DNA from: Adineta ricciae
Taxonomy: Eukaryota; Rotifera; Eurotatoria; Adinetida; Adinetidae
DNA length: 64,000 nt
Assembly: GCA_905250025.1 (NCBI GenBank)
Contig: CAJNOJ010000468.1
Coordinates: 1-64,000, forward strand
Reading direction: 5' to 3'
Made by a program: the position numbers and the translations under genes. Positions 22,633 through 34,999 of the stretch are shown here, in pieces. The notes beneath the pieces were generated by a model, which ran no database searches, was not told where the DNA came from, and saw nothing but the letters and a program-made list of their open reading frames with translations. How positions within the stretch are numbered: position 1 is the stretch's first letter; each line of letters opens with the position of its first letter.

Positions 22633-24050
22633 ATGCGTAGATTAGTTACAACTTTAAGAATGCAGGTAAGATATTACTATTGCGCATTACTTTCACACAT
22701 TATGAAAAATAGCAAACGTTTCTTTTCCTGTTTTAGTTCATTATTTTCTTTCTTCTATTTGGTACAATTACCAGTGATTTATCATTCGAATGGAATAAAT
22801 TCAAACAGGATTATAATAAACAATATAAAACAATTGCTGAAGAAAATGAACGTCAACAAATATTCATTAACAATGTGAATCGAATGCGTTCTTATCAACG
22901 AACGCATCCTGATGCTACATTTACAATGACAATCAACAATCTAATGGATCAACGTACTGAAGTAATCTTTCATTATATGTTCTCGATAGATAGAATAGTC
23001 CCAACAAATTATAGGAACTTGTATCAGGACGAAGGCTTCCTCTTAATTTTCCTTCATTTTCATCCAAGAATTCTATCGACATGAAACAATTGCCCGAATC
23101 ACTTGATTGGCGTACAAAAAATGTGATTTCACCAGTTTTTCTAGATAAAGTCCGATATGATGTCACTGCCGTTGTCAGTACTGGTAAGCATAAATAGAAA
23201 GATCTACAAGATTCATTGCTCATTTCGTAGAACTGGTGGAAACACTCTATGCGTTAGAAACTGGCAATCTTATCAAAGGCAGCATATCACGAGTGGACGA
23301 TTGTTGTCCACAGCCAACTGATGCTTTCGAATGTATAAAAAATATGAGTGGTATTTGTCGTAATAGTGACTATCCAATTACTCTTGGCTCATGTGAACCG
23401 AATAAATGTAAACCATTTACTACAGTTAGTATTGACGATATATACGTAAAAAGTTTTTTTGAAGTAAATTTCAATGATCTAGTTTGATAAAATCAAGAGA
23501 CTCGAAAAACCAGACGAGAATGTTATGTTAGCTTGGATTCAAGATTCTACTTTATGGGCGGAAATGAACCTTTCTGGAAAAGGTTTTCAAGCATATACTA
23601 CAGGTATGAAATTGCATACTTTGATATACTTTTCAATGGTTTTCTTTTTGATTTTAAGGTATTTACGATGAACCATCATGTTCGCAGAGTCGCATCGATG
23701 ATGTGGTAAAAGATGAATTTGTGTATACATTAGATTATCACTTTATTTAAAGGTACAAATTGTTGGTTATGGCATTGAAGCGGGTAAACCCTACTGGATA
23801 TGTAAAAATAACTGGGGTATGTACTATAATTTCATATGTATTTATTTCGATGATTTTTTTTATCGTTTTAGGTGAAAAATGGGGTGAAAAGGGATATTTT
23901 CGAGTTGTACGTGGAAAAAACATGTGCCATATTTCTGAAATAGTCATACAAGTAGCTAATGAAAAGAAAAGTGATGGCACACGACAATATACTATTGCTT
24001 CAATTCCATTCGCTTTTATTTTAGCACTCATTTCTCGATTGTTCAGTTGA
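22633..24050 (+). CDS. Papain-like (cathepsin-type) protein, probable pseudoenzyme
   Basis: Eight exons: 22633-22665, 22737-22961, 23015-23183, 23231-23445, 23483-23603, 23659-23705, 23753-23816 and 23872-24050. All introns are GT-AG, 37-71 bp; the frame closes at 350 aa. It has a signal peptide ('FIIFFLLFGTITS'), an I29-type propeptide ('FEWNKFKQDYNKQY', 'INNLMDQ') and a mature start 'LPESLDWRTKNVISPV'. The normal CGSCWAF site reads 'YDVTAVVS', so the catalytic Cys is replaced (Thr about 137). The His position ('NHAV' in relatives) reads 'DDVV' (Asp about 269). The Asn in 'WICKNNWG' (about 289) and C1A-type cysteines (DCC, GIC, GSC) remain. The C-terminus ends in a hydrophobic stretch, possibly a membrane or lipid anchor. 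The intact frame with a lost active site suggests a non-proteolytic secreted or surface role. Confidence 0.85.
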
Positions 24051-24342
24051 CTGAACTCAGACTTGAGCGTGTCCATATTTTTAGTCGATTTATCAACTTT
24101 TGTTTTGTTACCGAAACTCTTGTAAATTTATAAACATACACATCGATGTACTATCACGAATTCAGTTGACTTTATCATGATGAGGGTGTGCGACAAAAAC
24201 ATTTTTCTCGGAACATTGAAAAGTATAAAAAACACTATCATAGTCATTATTCATTATTCCATAGAAAAATGAAATTGCTGCTTTTTTTAATCGTGAACAG
24301 AATAGAAAAGTAACACTTTATTTCACAAATTACATATTTTGT

Positions 24343-25326
24343 TACATGCTGTCTCAAACAAATCTTATTCCAGTGTTTCTATCACCTAAATATTATCGAC
24401 ATTTTTCATTCATTTGCTCAATTAGAACTTTGAAAATATTAAAAACAAATTGCAATGCGATGAATTTTTTCAAAAACTATCATCCGATGATGCATTTAGA
24501 AATTAACTCTATTCGTTATATCTATCAAATGAAAACACATCTTATATCCAATTCATTTATTGATTTCAAAACTTTCACTTTGGGAATTTCCTATGATCCT
24601 CGCTTCTTATCTTTACAAAAACTAACACAAAATAATTAGAAATCTCTGCATCCAATGTTATCATCAATACCTGAACTGTGTTCATTTCAAATGATCGAAT
24701 GCACCCTATTACTACTTGATAATGCATTTTCGGTACTCATTATTCTTCACTTGTGTATTTATCAATTGATGAATGTAATTTAAAAAATATATTTATACTG
24801 TTGAGTAGAGCTCTGAAACTAGATCATTTGAAAATAAAATATCTATTTTGACCGCCGAGATGTACAAATCAATGATGAAAGCGTCGTGAAAAATCCTGCA
24901 TATCATCTCAAAATATTATATATTAATGAACTTGCAAATTGTGTTAAATACGTTTTTTTGAATTATTTTGAAAACAAGCACCAAATTTAGAAAATTTGAC
25001 ATTATTAATGCTTATGAATGGCAAAATTTCATAACTGCTTCATTATCTCATTTGAAGAATTTCAATTTCGATATCGTGCCAATGGTTTTCTGCCCAACGG
25101 TAGTATTGAAGAAAGTTTGGAAGTATTTCAGAATGATTTTTAATATAATAAACATCACTGATATACATAATATATGATGTCAATATCTGTCATATCAATC
25201 TATACAATACCATATGGATTTGATCGTTTCGTATTTAAATCACATATTGATAGATTTTATAACCACTCAATGAATTACCTTAATACATTTTATAATGTAA
25301 AAGAGTTAACCATTCATCTGAATTAG
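24343..25326 (+). pseudogene. Decayed F-box/LRR-like gene of bdelloid type
   Basis: One frame begins with an F-box-like 'CFYHLNIIDIFHSFAQL' (about 24375-24425). Other frames carry 'YEWQNFITASLSHLKNFNF' (about 25010-25070), then 'GSIEESLEVFQNDF' and 'SIYTIPYGFDRF' (25100-25230), and the region ends near 25326. This order fits a repeat-rich F-box protein family I associate with bdelloid rotifers. There are several frame changes and stops (e.g. after 25177 in one frame), so the copy is dead. The family call is from recall; a search is needed to confirm it. Confidence 0.6.
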
Positions 25327-25494
25327 GAATGGGTCACTCAACTTAATTTAAAATTAAACAATTAAGAGATCATCGATCTTGAAGTTCTTTTTTTTTATAC
25401 AAATATCCTTGAGTTCCTAATGCCTGTCACACGGCGGTACTCTCAGTTGATGAGGAGTTATTGTGTAAAGGTAGTCTGACGTAATCAATTCCTA

Positions 25495-25540
25495 TATATA
25501 CACATACTAGCGGGCGTACCCGCTGCAAAATAAGAAATAT
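25495..25540. repeat. Hairpin resembling a Helitron/Helentron terminus
   Basis: AGCGGG-CGTA-CCCGCT forms a perfect 6-bp stem at 25509-25524, preceded by 'catact'. 'ACTAGCGGG.(N)ACCCGC' type sequences are familiar at ends of Helentron-like elements. It lies about 230 bp upstream of a PIF1-type helicase remnant, which strengthens the link. No matching second terminus was identified. Confidence 0.45.
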
Positions 25541-25739
25541 CTATGTCGAACGTCTGACGTGTTGAAAAGCTGCAGCAAATAGAAAAATCAATAGACTCCA
25601 AGTTTGTGCGCTGGCGGTCCTAATTTTTCTCGCCGTGCATCGCACAAAACGACAACTTCAATTATAGATCTTTATGCAAAAGAGTTACCGAAGCTGATCT
25701 CTGCCTCAAAACTTATTCAAATTTCCACTCTCTCTAATA

Positions 25740-27000
25740 TTCATTCTAATAGAAGATAATAATGATCAACTCATCATGTGTATACCCGGATGTGGTGGTA
25801 CAGGAAAATCACAATTTATTCGTGCTTTTACAAACAGAATACAAAAAGATACGAAAGCTAGTACCTACTGGAATTGCAGCTGCTGAAATTGGTGGCATCA
25901 CTATCGATCCATTTTTAGGCGAACAATCAAACCGGGCGATTTAAAACTCGAAAAAGAACGGACGCTTGTGAAATATCTCTTGATTGCTGAAATGCGTATG
26001 ATTGGTTTGACTTTACTCGGCAAACTCAATCGAATTCTTTGTGCCGCGAAACACACCGATCCGCAAATTCCATCCGGTGGTATAAACGTTATATTCTTTG
26101 ATGACTATTTACAGTACCAACCAATATACGATGCCCCGTTACACACTGATCTTTCGCCGGAAAACAAAACGAAATCCAACAACATATTACATATTCGTTA
26201 CATCTACAAATTAATTGTTTGATCAAATTTACTCAACAGATGAGAATGGAAGACATCCGATATCTTCAATTATTTGAACGACTTCGGCAATGTTAATGAA
26301 GTTATGAAGATTATGAATTATCATTGACGCGCGTTGTCGGACAGTCATCAGTATCTCTTCGTGAACCGCCATGGAATAAAAATATATTTCCATGTTTCTT
26401 TTAGGCGCGCATATGCTTGTATTTAGAGATGAAATACGAACGCAATCGAACCACACGTCGGCAATTCATCATGCAATAGAAACAGGTTGCAATCCAATAG
26501 TATGTGTCGTCCAGAATTTTGATAAAGGCAAAGCTGTGGAACAGCCGGCGCTTTTAAAAAATTATCGAACCTATCCGACAGTAAGACTGAACACTTATCG
26601 GGTTTGTTACCGTTAGTTCCTGGAATGCCAGTTATTCTTACACAAAATATTGCTATTGAACTCGGATTAATTAACGGCATGAATAGAACTTTCAAGCAGA
26701 CGTTTCTGATATTCTTTCGAAAGTTGACAACAAGTCAAGAACAAATAGAAAGGCAATGTTATCGATTAAGCGACGGGCATTATCTCTTGTACTCACTTAT
26801 TCTATCATAACCCACCAAAGCCAGGGATAGATTTTAAACGAAGTTGTAATTGATTTGAAGTTACCAAAGGATACAGACGATATCGCAGCAGTCTATATAC
26901 CACTATCAAGGGTGAAACGTCTGACTGATTTAATTATTTTTGCGACACTTTCATCACAAAGTCGTACTGATCAAGTCCAGTAAATCTCAAGTCGCCGAGA
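25740..27000 (+). pseudogene. Decayed PIF1-type DNA helicase (probably Helitron-derived)
   Basis: Helicase motifs occur in the right order across three frames: Walker A 'GCGGTGKSQF' (about 25790), 'LLIAEMRMI' (about 25983, motif II with its Asp lost), 'FFDDYLQYQPIYDAPL' (about 26095-26145), 'LPLVPGMPVILTQNIAIELG' (about 26610-26670) and 'PLSRVKRLTDLIIF' (about 26900). This is the PIF1/Rep-helicase layout with the C-terminal 'LSRV' motif. Several stops and frame changes, e.g. after 25944 and after 26222, disable it. No Rep nuclease domain was seen, so it may be a fragment of a Helitron or a solo PIF1-like gene. Confidence 0.75.
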
Positions 27001-27009
27001 TGCAAAGAC

Positions 27010-28120
27010 TAAATAAACTCTACACGGAAACATAGACGCGTTTTTCAGAACGGTTTTGACAAATCTTATAAAAAAAAACACCAAATATCCGTTGCTTGTC
27101 ATCCATTTTGCGCACCTGATTTATTTGCATCACTTGCCGCTATACAAGTCTCTCGTATAATGAAAACGTTTTTATCCGTTGGTTGTTTGTAATCGAAGTG
27201 CATATTTTGTTTTCAATTTCATTTTAGCTACTACTTGTGTTTCACGCTTCTTATTCGTACTCGCTTATACTCCATATTCACTTCTTTAAACACTAGTTAA
27301 CACTACAAAGAATTACTTCTTTTCTTTCATGTAGTTGGTCATTATATCATCGATGTATCTTTGTTTCATTGAAAAAAAACTTCGTGTCGGAAAGCATTTT
27401 TTTCTCTTAAGCGGAATAAAAATAATAATAAATTGATTATTATATATTGATCTCCGCAGTCGAGGGTGTAACAACTTTCTCGTGATGCTAATTCACTTTG
27501 GTTTATTTCCAGTCATCTGTCCTCTCACATTTTCTCCGTGCACATATATGCCCCATGGTGATGTGTTCGAGAGATAAATCATGTGATTCATCACAGCGGA
27601 TAATGCGAGTCACTCTCGACAAGCGTTATTTATTATAAGTCTGATAAAACCATGTTAACACCTACCAGTTTATATAAATATAATTTTTTTCATTCTTTCT
27701 GTCGAATCCTTGAAGCTGCAACACGCACACACACGAGGTTGCAAAGAACGAAATAAACAATGATATCAGATCTTTCTTCTTTGTAGATATCGACAGTCAT
27801 GACGAGCACTGTGCCATCGCTTCTTTCTTGCACTTAAGTTACACAATTATTCATTTGAAATTTATAAATACAAGTAGGATATATGACCTATTCACGTACA
27901 AAGTAGACAGATGGAGACTGAGGAGAATGAGTATAATTATGGATGTTGATGAGCCTATACATGTAGTTGATACTAACCAAATTCTCATCCTCAGCATTAC
28001 ACCCTCGCCCTTATGCAATCTTTGTGGAAGATTTATACAATATCATGAAATTATTGGCTTCGATTTCAGAATCAGTGATACTAGTTTTTTGGCGTGTTCT
28101 GTACATTTTCAGATTAAACC
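27010..28120. other. Intergenic; inverted copy of the 5.8-kb repeat
   Basis: No gene recognised. At 27598-27640 the sequence is the reverse complement of 5797-5830, centred on 'gcgagtcactctcgac'. A short (AC)n tract lies at 27719-27736. The last few hundred bases precede the ABC transporter and may include its promoter or 5' exons. Confidence 0.5.
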
Positions 28121-28124
28121 AACT

Positions 28125-31100
28125 ATGTTGCAGCTAATCGTAAGAATTTTCCAAAGGTTTCGTCAACGTACAAATCAGAACAACTCATCAAAAGAGTTCG
28201 TTAGCTTTTTTAGTCTAGTAAGTACTATAAATGACCCTAAAAGTCCTTCAAACATTTCTATTCCATTTTCTCTGTGATCAAGTTTCGCTTTGCACAAAAA
28301 TCTGATTGGTTCTATATTACTGTGGCAACTTTAGCTGCAATTGCAAGTGGTATCACTTTTACTATTTCTTTGATGGTTTTCGGTTCATTGACTGGGGTGT
28401 TCATTGATGAAGGTTTTAAACCCTGTTCTTTAAATACAACAACACCCAATGAATTGTCAACAAATTTTAAAGCAGATATTCATCGATACGTTTTGTATCT
28501 CGTTGGTACGTAAATTTTTCCTACATTTATATTGCAACATATTATCATAGAATATTCTGTATACACGTTAAGGAATTCTCCTTTAACTTTCTATCAGATC
28601 ACATGAATGAATAGAATGTACTGCATGAGAGTTGCCTGCACTATTTTCTTTCATTGATTTTTAGGACTTGGCTGTTTAGCTTTCGTATTAGCCTATACTG
28701 AACACATTTTTTGGACGATGTCATCTGAAAAGCAAGCTAAAAGAATTCGGAACCACCTTTTTCGTTCTCTCCTACATAAGGTGAATTTAGTCTTGTGAAA
28801 TAATCAATATTCAACTGTGGATTATTTTTGCATTAGGGTATCGCATATTTTGACAAATGCAAAAGTGGTGAACATACTACAAGGCTATCGGAGTAAGTAC
28901 TTACTTGTCCTAAATTTACAGATATCTCATCGAAGCTTTTACCTAATAGTGACATTGATAAAGTTCAAAAGGGAATTGGTGAAAAACTTGGTGTTTTGAT
29001 CAATTCTGTATCTATATTCTTATCTTCTTGTATCATCGCATTTATCAAAAGTTGGAAACTAGCATTAGTTCTACTAAGCATTACTCCAGTACTTGTCATA
29101 AGTGCTTACTACTTTGCCAAAGTTAGTTTTGATTAAACACTTAAAAACTAATTTGTACAGAAACTATCATCAGTGTATATTTCTAAACTTCTACGAGAAA
29201 TTTTAATATCTGTGGGGTAGATTTCACCTTTTCTAGTGTGCAATTGCTTATGAATGTTCTAACTCTGGTCAGAACAATCTCAAATAGAGTCATCCGTAGT
29301 CTACCAATCGAAAAAGACTAATTTTTAAAAATAACCTTCGTTACTCTTCTGAAATTTGTCTCTAAAACGACTAGACATATTAAATTTAATAAAAAACGTG
29401 TTATTGAACTTCATTTTAACACGACGCCAAATTTTCTCTAAACTCGATACGACATCGAAATGATCTTGTCTATTCTTCTTTTTAATTTGGTAAAACTTGA
29501 CACTTTTCTAGACCATGGCTATAATGACAGCGAATGAATTGAAAAGCACTGCTTTAGCGAGTGGTGCTGCAGAAGAGGTGTTTACATCGATTCGAACCGT
29601 TTTTGCTTATAATGGATCTGAATATGAACAAACTCGGTAAGTGTTTATCTATCTTAAAGACATAATTGTCCTTTTGTTTCTAGTTATGGAAAATATATAG
29701 ATGAAGCAAAACATAAAGCTGTTAAGAAAGGATTCGTGTATGGTCTTTTTACTGGTTTCACTTCGTTTGTGGGATTCTGCTTTGATGCTTTGGGATTTTG
29801 GTACGGAGCCAAACTTATTCGAGAGGATTCTAATCAAAATATCGGAATTGTCATTCTTGTAAGTAAGATCTTAGTAAATTACCACCATTGAAAAAAATCT
29901 TTTCAACTTTTATGAGAAGAAATTTCGGCACCTGTAGTAGTATAGTATAGCTAGATAGAGATTACTATACTAGCTTAGCTGACTGGAATCTCCTGCTCCA
30001 CTTTTTCAATGCTTTTATAGAATTTGTTAATTTTACAAAAATTAGAGATGTTTTTGGATGAAAGTAGCTACTTCTTGTAAAAAGAAATAATTATAAGATA
30101 GACGTGTTGTATTTGTTTAGGTTTTATTTACGATTGTTGAAGGTGTTTACTGTATCAGTATGGTCATTCCACATTTTCAAGGATTATCGGAAGCTCGCGG
30201 AGCAGCTTATCACATTTGGCAGTTGATTGATATCGTAAGTGTTATTCTCATTACTCTCTCTTTCTATCTGCACGACACGTTTATTGACATAGTCACCCAA
30301 GCAAACTCTTCCTGTTGAACCACTTGTATCAACATTGCGGACAAATTTCATGGATACTATCGAGTTTCGTAATGTACACTTCTCTTACCCAACACGACTT
30401 GAAACGCAAGTGTTGAATGGACTTAGTTTCAAAGCACAGCGTGGTCAAAAAATAGCTCTGGTTGGTAGTAGTGGATGTGGTGAGTTTTAGAGGCATTTTT
30501 ATTGAAAATTATGGAAAACATATAAGCTAAATTCGATATCAAGATTCTGAAAGAGATAATTCATATTCACTCACTTTGTCAAATGGTTTTTTATCTTTCA
30601 GGAAAAAGCACATGTGTTCAGCTACTCTTGCGTTTCTATGATGTGAAATCAGGTGAAATTCTCTTTGAAGATCGATCTATAACAGATCTAGATGTTAATT
30701 ATGTCCGACAAAATATATCTGTTGTAAATCAAGAACCGGTAAAAGAACTAATTGTTTTAGATATATAATATAGTTTTTTCGTAACTAAAGATTCTTTTTG
30801 GTACAACGATCTTTGAGAACATCAAATTTGGATGTCCCACGGCAACAGTAGAACAAATCGAGGAAGCAGCACGCAAAGCAAACGCTCATGATTTCATTAT
30901 GCGTCTTCCAGAGGTAAATACATCTGATAAATTTTTCATTTTGAAGAAACTCATTTAAAGTTAACTGTCCAGAATGAAATAATATTCTAGAAAAACATTC
31001 TCAGAGAGGATTTTATTAATCTTTGATAGAAATATTATACAGTAGTTGGAGAACGTGGTGCTCAGCTATCTGGCGGACAAAAACAGCGTGTAGCACTTGC

Positions 31101-34100
31101 CCGAGCCCTTGTATCAGATCCAAAAATTCTCATTCTCGATGAAGCAACAAGTGCTCTTGATCGAATTTCTGAAAAAGCAGTACAAAAGGCTTTAGACAAT
31201 GCAAGTGAAGGTACATTTTCTTTCACACAATTATATATAGTACCATAATTTTGTAATAGGACGAACAACAATTATAATTGCACATCGCCTATCCGCTATC
31301 GTAGCAGCAGATAATATTGTTGTAATTCAGAAAGGTTGTGTGGTAGAAGAAGGTAATCATGAATTACTCATGAGACAAGAAGGTGTCTACTATCAACTTG
31401 TACAAGCACAAGAAGCGGAAAATGTGATTTATACATCAGAAGATGAATACACAACTCAATACAATCAAAATGGTATTTGTAGATAGATCATATTATACAA
31501 ACAGAGTATCAATATTATTTTGTTTTCTCGTTTCTTACAGATGAAATACTACTCGAAGATGAATTTGCTGTCACAAACAGCATGAATACTTTAACAATAA
31601 ATTCGGAAAATACTTCAGATAAAGATAAGAAAAATACAACTAGTGAAACAGACAAGGTATAAAAATTTTTTACGATATACACCGTCGTTTCTTACATTTT
31701 TCTTGAAGAAAAAATCAGTATTTTTTGAAATGCTCAAACTAAATCGTTCTGAATGGATCTATATTTTATTTGGTTGTTTGGCCAGCCTATGTAACGGATG
31801 CGTTCAACCAGCGTATGCGTACGTTCTCAGCAAAATGATTTCAGTATCGTATTGTCACTTTCTTTGCGAAAGATTAGAGAAACGATTGATGGTTTTTTCT
31901 TACTTGCAGGTATTTCAGGAATGTGATTATGACCTGCAGATACAACGTATTCAGATATATGCTGGTATATTTCTATCTCTCGGCGTTGTGACATTTCTCA
32001 CTAAATGGCTTCAGGTAAATATATAAATAGAACAGACAAAATCTGAATACTAAATGATTTGTGAGCTGTCTTACGCTTCTTTGGTCATATCAATCATCTT
32101 AGAGTTTTATGTTTGCCTGCTCTGGAGAAGCGCTCACTAGACGATTGCGGGCAAAGGCATATAAAACAATGCTATGCCAAGAAGTAGCTTGGTTTGACCG
32201 AGCAGAAAATAACTCTGGAGCATTGACGACACGATTATCTACTGATGCATCCGCTGTTCAGAATGTAAATGACAAATCAATTCAAATTTTATATAGATTA
32301 TTTCATAAATGTGATCCTTCTAGTCTGTTGGTATTCGAATTGGAGCAAGCTTGGAAATGATAGCTAATTTAGGCGCTGGTCTTATTCTAGCTTTCATATT
32401 TAGTTGGCAATTGGCATCAGTCATGATTGGCTTTACCGTAGTAATGATAGTGGCGGGATTTGCAGAAACATATCTTACAGAACGATTCTCTTCTATTAAC
32501 AAACAGAAAAAAGAAGAAGCCGGCTCGGTAAGAATACGTTATATATACATTCGAAAGAAAACAGCTTTTCGAAAGATGTAAATCTTGCTCATCTCTACTT
32601 TATGGGTATTCAAGAAGCTTAGCCTTCAAATTTTATAGGTGAATTAATTTTAGTAGAATATATATATATAGAACTATACAATGACATCATAAATCTAAGA
32701 GTTTTGTGGAATAGCATTGAAATAGATAACATGATACAAGAAATATATTTCTATCATTATCAAATTTTTAGACTTATTTAAACCAGAACTGAAAAATTTT
32801 TTCTAAATATTTATCGGTTATCCATACTAGGTAGCTGCTGAAGTTTTAGCCAATATGCGAACAGTGGTTCAACTCCAACAAGAAGATTTTTTCTTTATGA
32901 AGTATAAATCTCTTGTACAAGCTGTTTGTCGGTAAGTGATTTTTACATAAAACAAACGGTGATAATGACGAGATTTTACACTTTTTCAGTTCAACTATTA
33001 AGCGTTCGACAATTACTGGAGCAGTGTATGCGCTTACTACAAGTATTCCATTTTTCATCTTGCCGGCTCTTTTCTCATTCGGATTCACTTTGATTGAGAA
33101 AAGACTTCTCAAAGAAGAAGATATTTTATTGTAAGTATCTACTTCATCTCAAGTGAGACGTTGCATCTTCATAATTCTTTCCCTTCAGGATTTTTGCCTT
33201 TGCTATATTTCTGACACAAGCGCTTGCTGTATCGCTATCTATGTAAGTTAGCATTCGATGCTCATATTCAAGGTCTTGTGAATAATTAACTAATGAAAAG
33301 AAGACTTCGAAGAAGTATCGCGCATCACACGTTTAAAAAACGACATTAAATCTACTCAATAGTTTCCAAATATCTGTAGACGCTCATTGTTCGTTATTAC
33401 TTGCAAAAAGAAAATCCTTAAACTACTTAAAATATCAAACGCTTAATGGCCGCATTATTTGGTACTGAAGATATTTCTCACAAGAAAAGCGACAAAAGTA
33501 TAATTATAAAAAATATGTATATGCCAAGTTGAACACGTCATTCAAAGATTCTTTTAATTGCATTGGTCGTATAAAAAAGTAGTCATTATTCTTTTCTATA
33601 TAATTCTACTAAAATATTATGCTCAAAAGATTTCTCTGACATATATTTGAAATCAGTTATTTTTGAAGGGTACCTGATTATGGTGATTCAATTTCGGCGG
33701 CCGAAGATTTTATTCATTTATTCAATCGAAAACCAGCTATAGACAACAGTAGTACCGCTGGCACAACATTGGTATTTTTATGAAAGAATTTGTAGTCGTT
33801 CATTAATATATTAATGTTCTAGTCAACTGGCCCAGAAAATATTACTATGACCGATCTTGAATTCGCTTATCCTGGTCGAAAAACTGTCAATGTCTTGAAA
33901 AAACTGACAATGCATATCAACCAAGGTTAGTAGATTTAATTAAAAATTATAGAAAAAAGTTCTGGTTAATCTCATCGTTTTTCGTAGGTCAACGTGTCGC
34001 TTTAATTGGTAAGATATCGCAACAGTAAATATTTAACATAGCGAAATAAATGTGTTTTTTTTTGTATTTCAAAGGACCAAGCGGTTGTGGTAAATCTACT

Positions 34101-34971
34101 GTGGTACAGCTTCTCGAACGTTTCTATGATATTTCAAATGGTGCTCTGGTAAGACAGCGTCACGTATTTTTCACAGGTGGAAAACAGAATGATGAATTGA
34201 TTGTCAGATTTGATACTAAGAGTTAGTTTTTCAAAAGTTCATGATTCCAAAAGAATGTCTATGTGTACATTACCTGACGAAAAAAGTTATCTTTGAATTT
34301 CACTTTCAGACTGCTAATGCATGCGATGTTCGTTCACTCAATTTGCATTGGTATCGTGGACAGATTGGAATCGTTAGTCAAGAACCAATTCTTTTCGATA
34401 TATCAATTCGAGAAAATATTGCTTATGGAGATCATAGTCGACAAATACCTTTAAGTGAAATTATTGAAGCAGCAAAAACAGCCAACGCACATGATATGAT
34501 TCAGAAATTACCACAGGTTTAAGATAAAGATTGATGAGAATGAACATTCAATGTCTTCGTTTTCTATTAGGGATATGATACTATTGTTGGATTGAAAGGT
34601 GTACAAATGTCTGGAGGAGAAAAACAACGTATTGCAATTGCTCGTGCTCTCATACATAATCCTTCAATTCTTCTTCTCGACGAAGCTACGAGTGCTTTAG
34701 ATAGCGCCAATGAAAAAGTCATTTCATTTCATAATACAAATTCATGTATGTTATATAATCTTTTCTTTAGATTGTTCAAGATGCTTTGGAACGTGCCCAA
34801 GAGAATAGAACGAGTTTAACTATCACTCATCGTCTATCAACAATAAGAAATGCCGATGTTATATATGTAATACACAATGGACAAATTGTTGAGTTTGGAA
34901 CACATGAACAATTGTTGCTAAAAGAAGGCAGCTTATATGTTCGTTTGTTACAAATGCAGTCAAATATGTGA
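28125..34971 (+). CDS. ABCB1-like: ABCB1-like full ABC transporter (P-glycoprotein type)
   Basis: Twenty-eight exons join with GT-AG introns to 3828 nt, 1275 aa, close to human ABCB1. Exons start at 28125, 28283, 28665, 28837, 28922, 29512, 29684, 30121, 30293, 30602, 30791, 31030, 31260, 31541, 31709, 31910, 32103, 32324, 32831, 32990, 33189, 33669, 33823, 33988, 34075, 34310, 34571 and 34771. Layout is TMD1-NBD1-TMD2-NBD2. NBD1 has Walker A 'GSSGCGKST', Q-loop 'NQEP', signature 'LSGGQKQR', Walker B '[12 protein letters not shown]' and H-loop 'AHRLS'. NBD2 has 'GPSGCGKST', 'SQEP', 'MSGGEKQR', '[12 protein letters not shown]' and 'THRLS'. All ATP-site residues are present in both, so both sites should hydrolyse ATP. 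The role is ATP-driven export of hydrophobic compounds across a membrane. The start at 28125 is the least certain part; an upstream exon is possible. TMD2 begins with a polar linker rich in Glu/Asp/Asn. Confidence 0.93.
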
Positions 34972-34999
34972 TAGTTATGTCAATATTTTCGATACTGTG

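Larger units (their letters stand above)
20117..22645. repeat. Tandem segmental duplication, right copy
   Basis: This is the counterpart of 17990-20115, about 400 bp longer because of indels. They include roughly 200 bp of extra sequence at 20600-20815 and about 250 bp at 21728-21976. It carries a second receptor fragment, a second hammerhead-like motif and the complete papain-like gene at its end. Confidence 0.9.

Noticed and set aside
24180-24210. Another hammerhead ('gatgagggtgtgcgacaaaaa')
   Set aside because: The core CTGANGA and GAAA are both incomplete and stem II does not form.
27828-28124. 99 codons of open frame upstream of the ABC transporter start
   Set aside because: The part before 28125 shows no ABC-family similarity or clear start; it was left out of the model although an upstream exon is possible.
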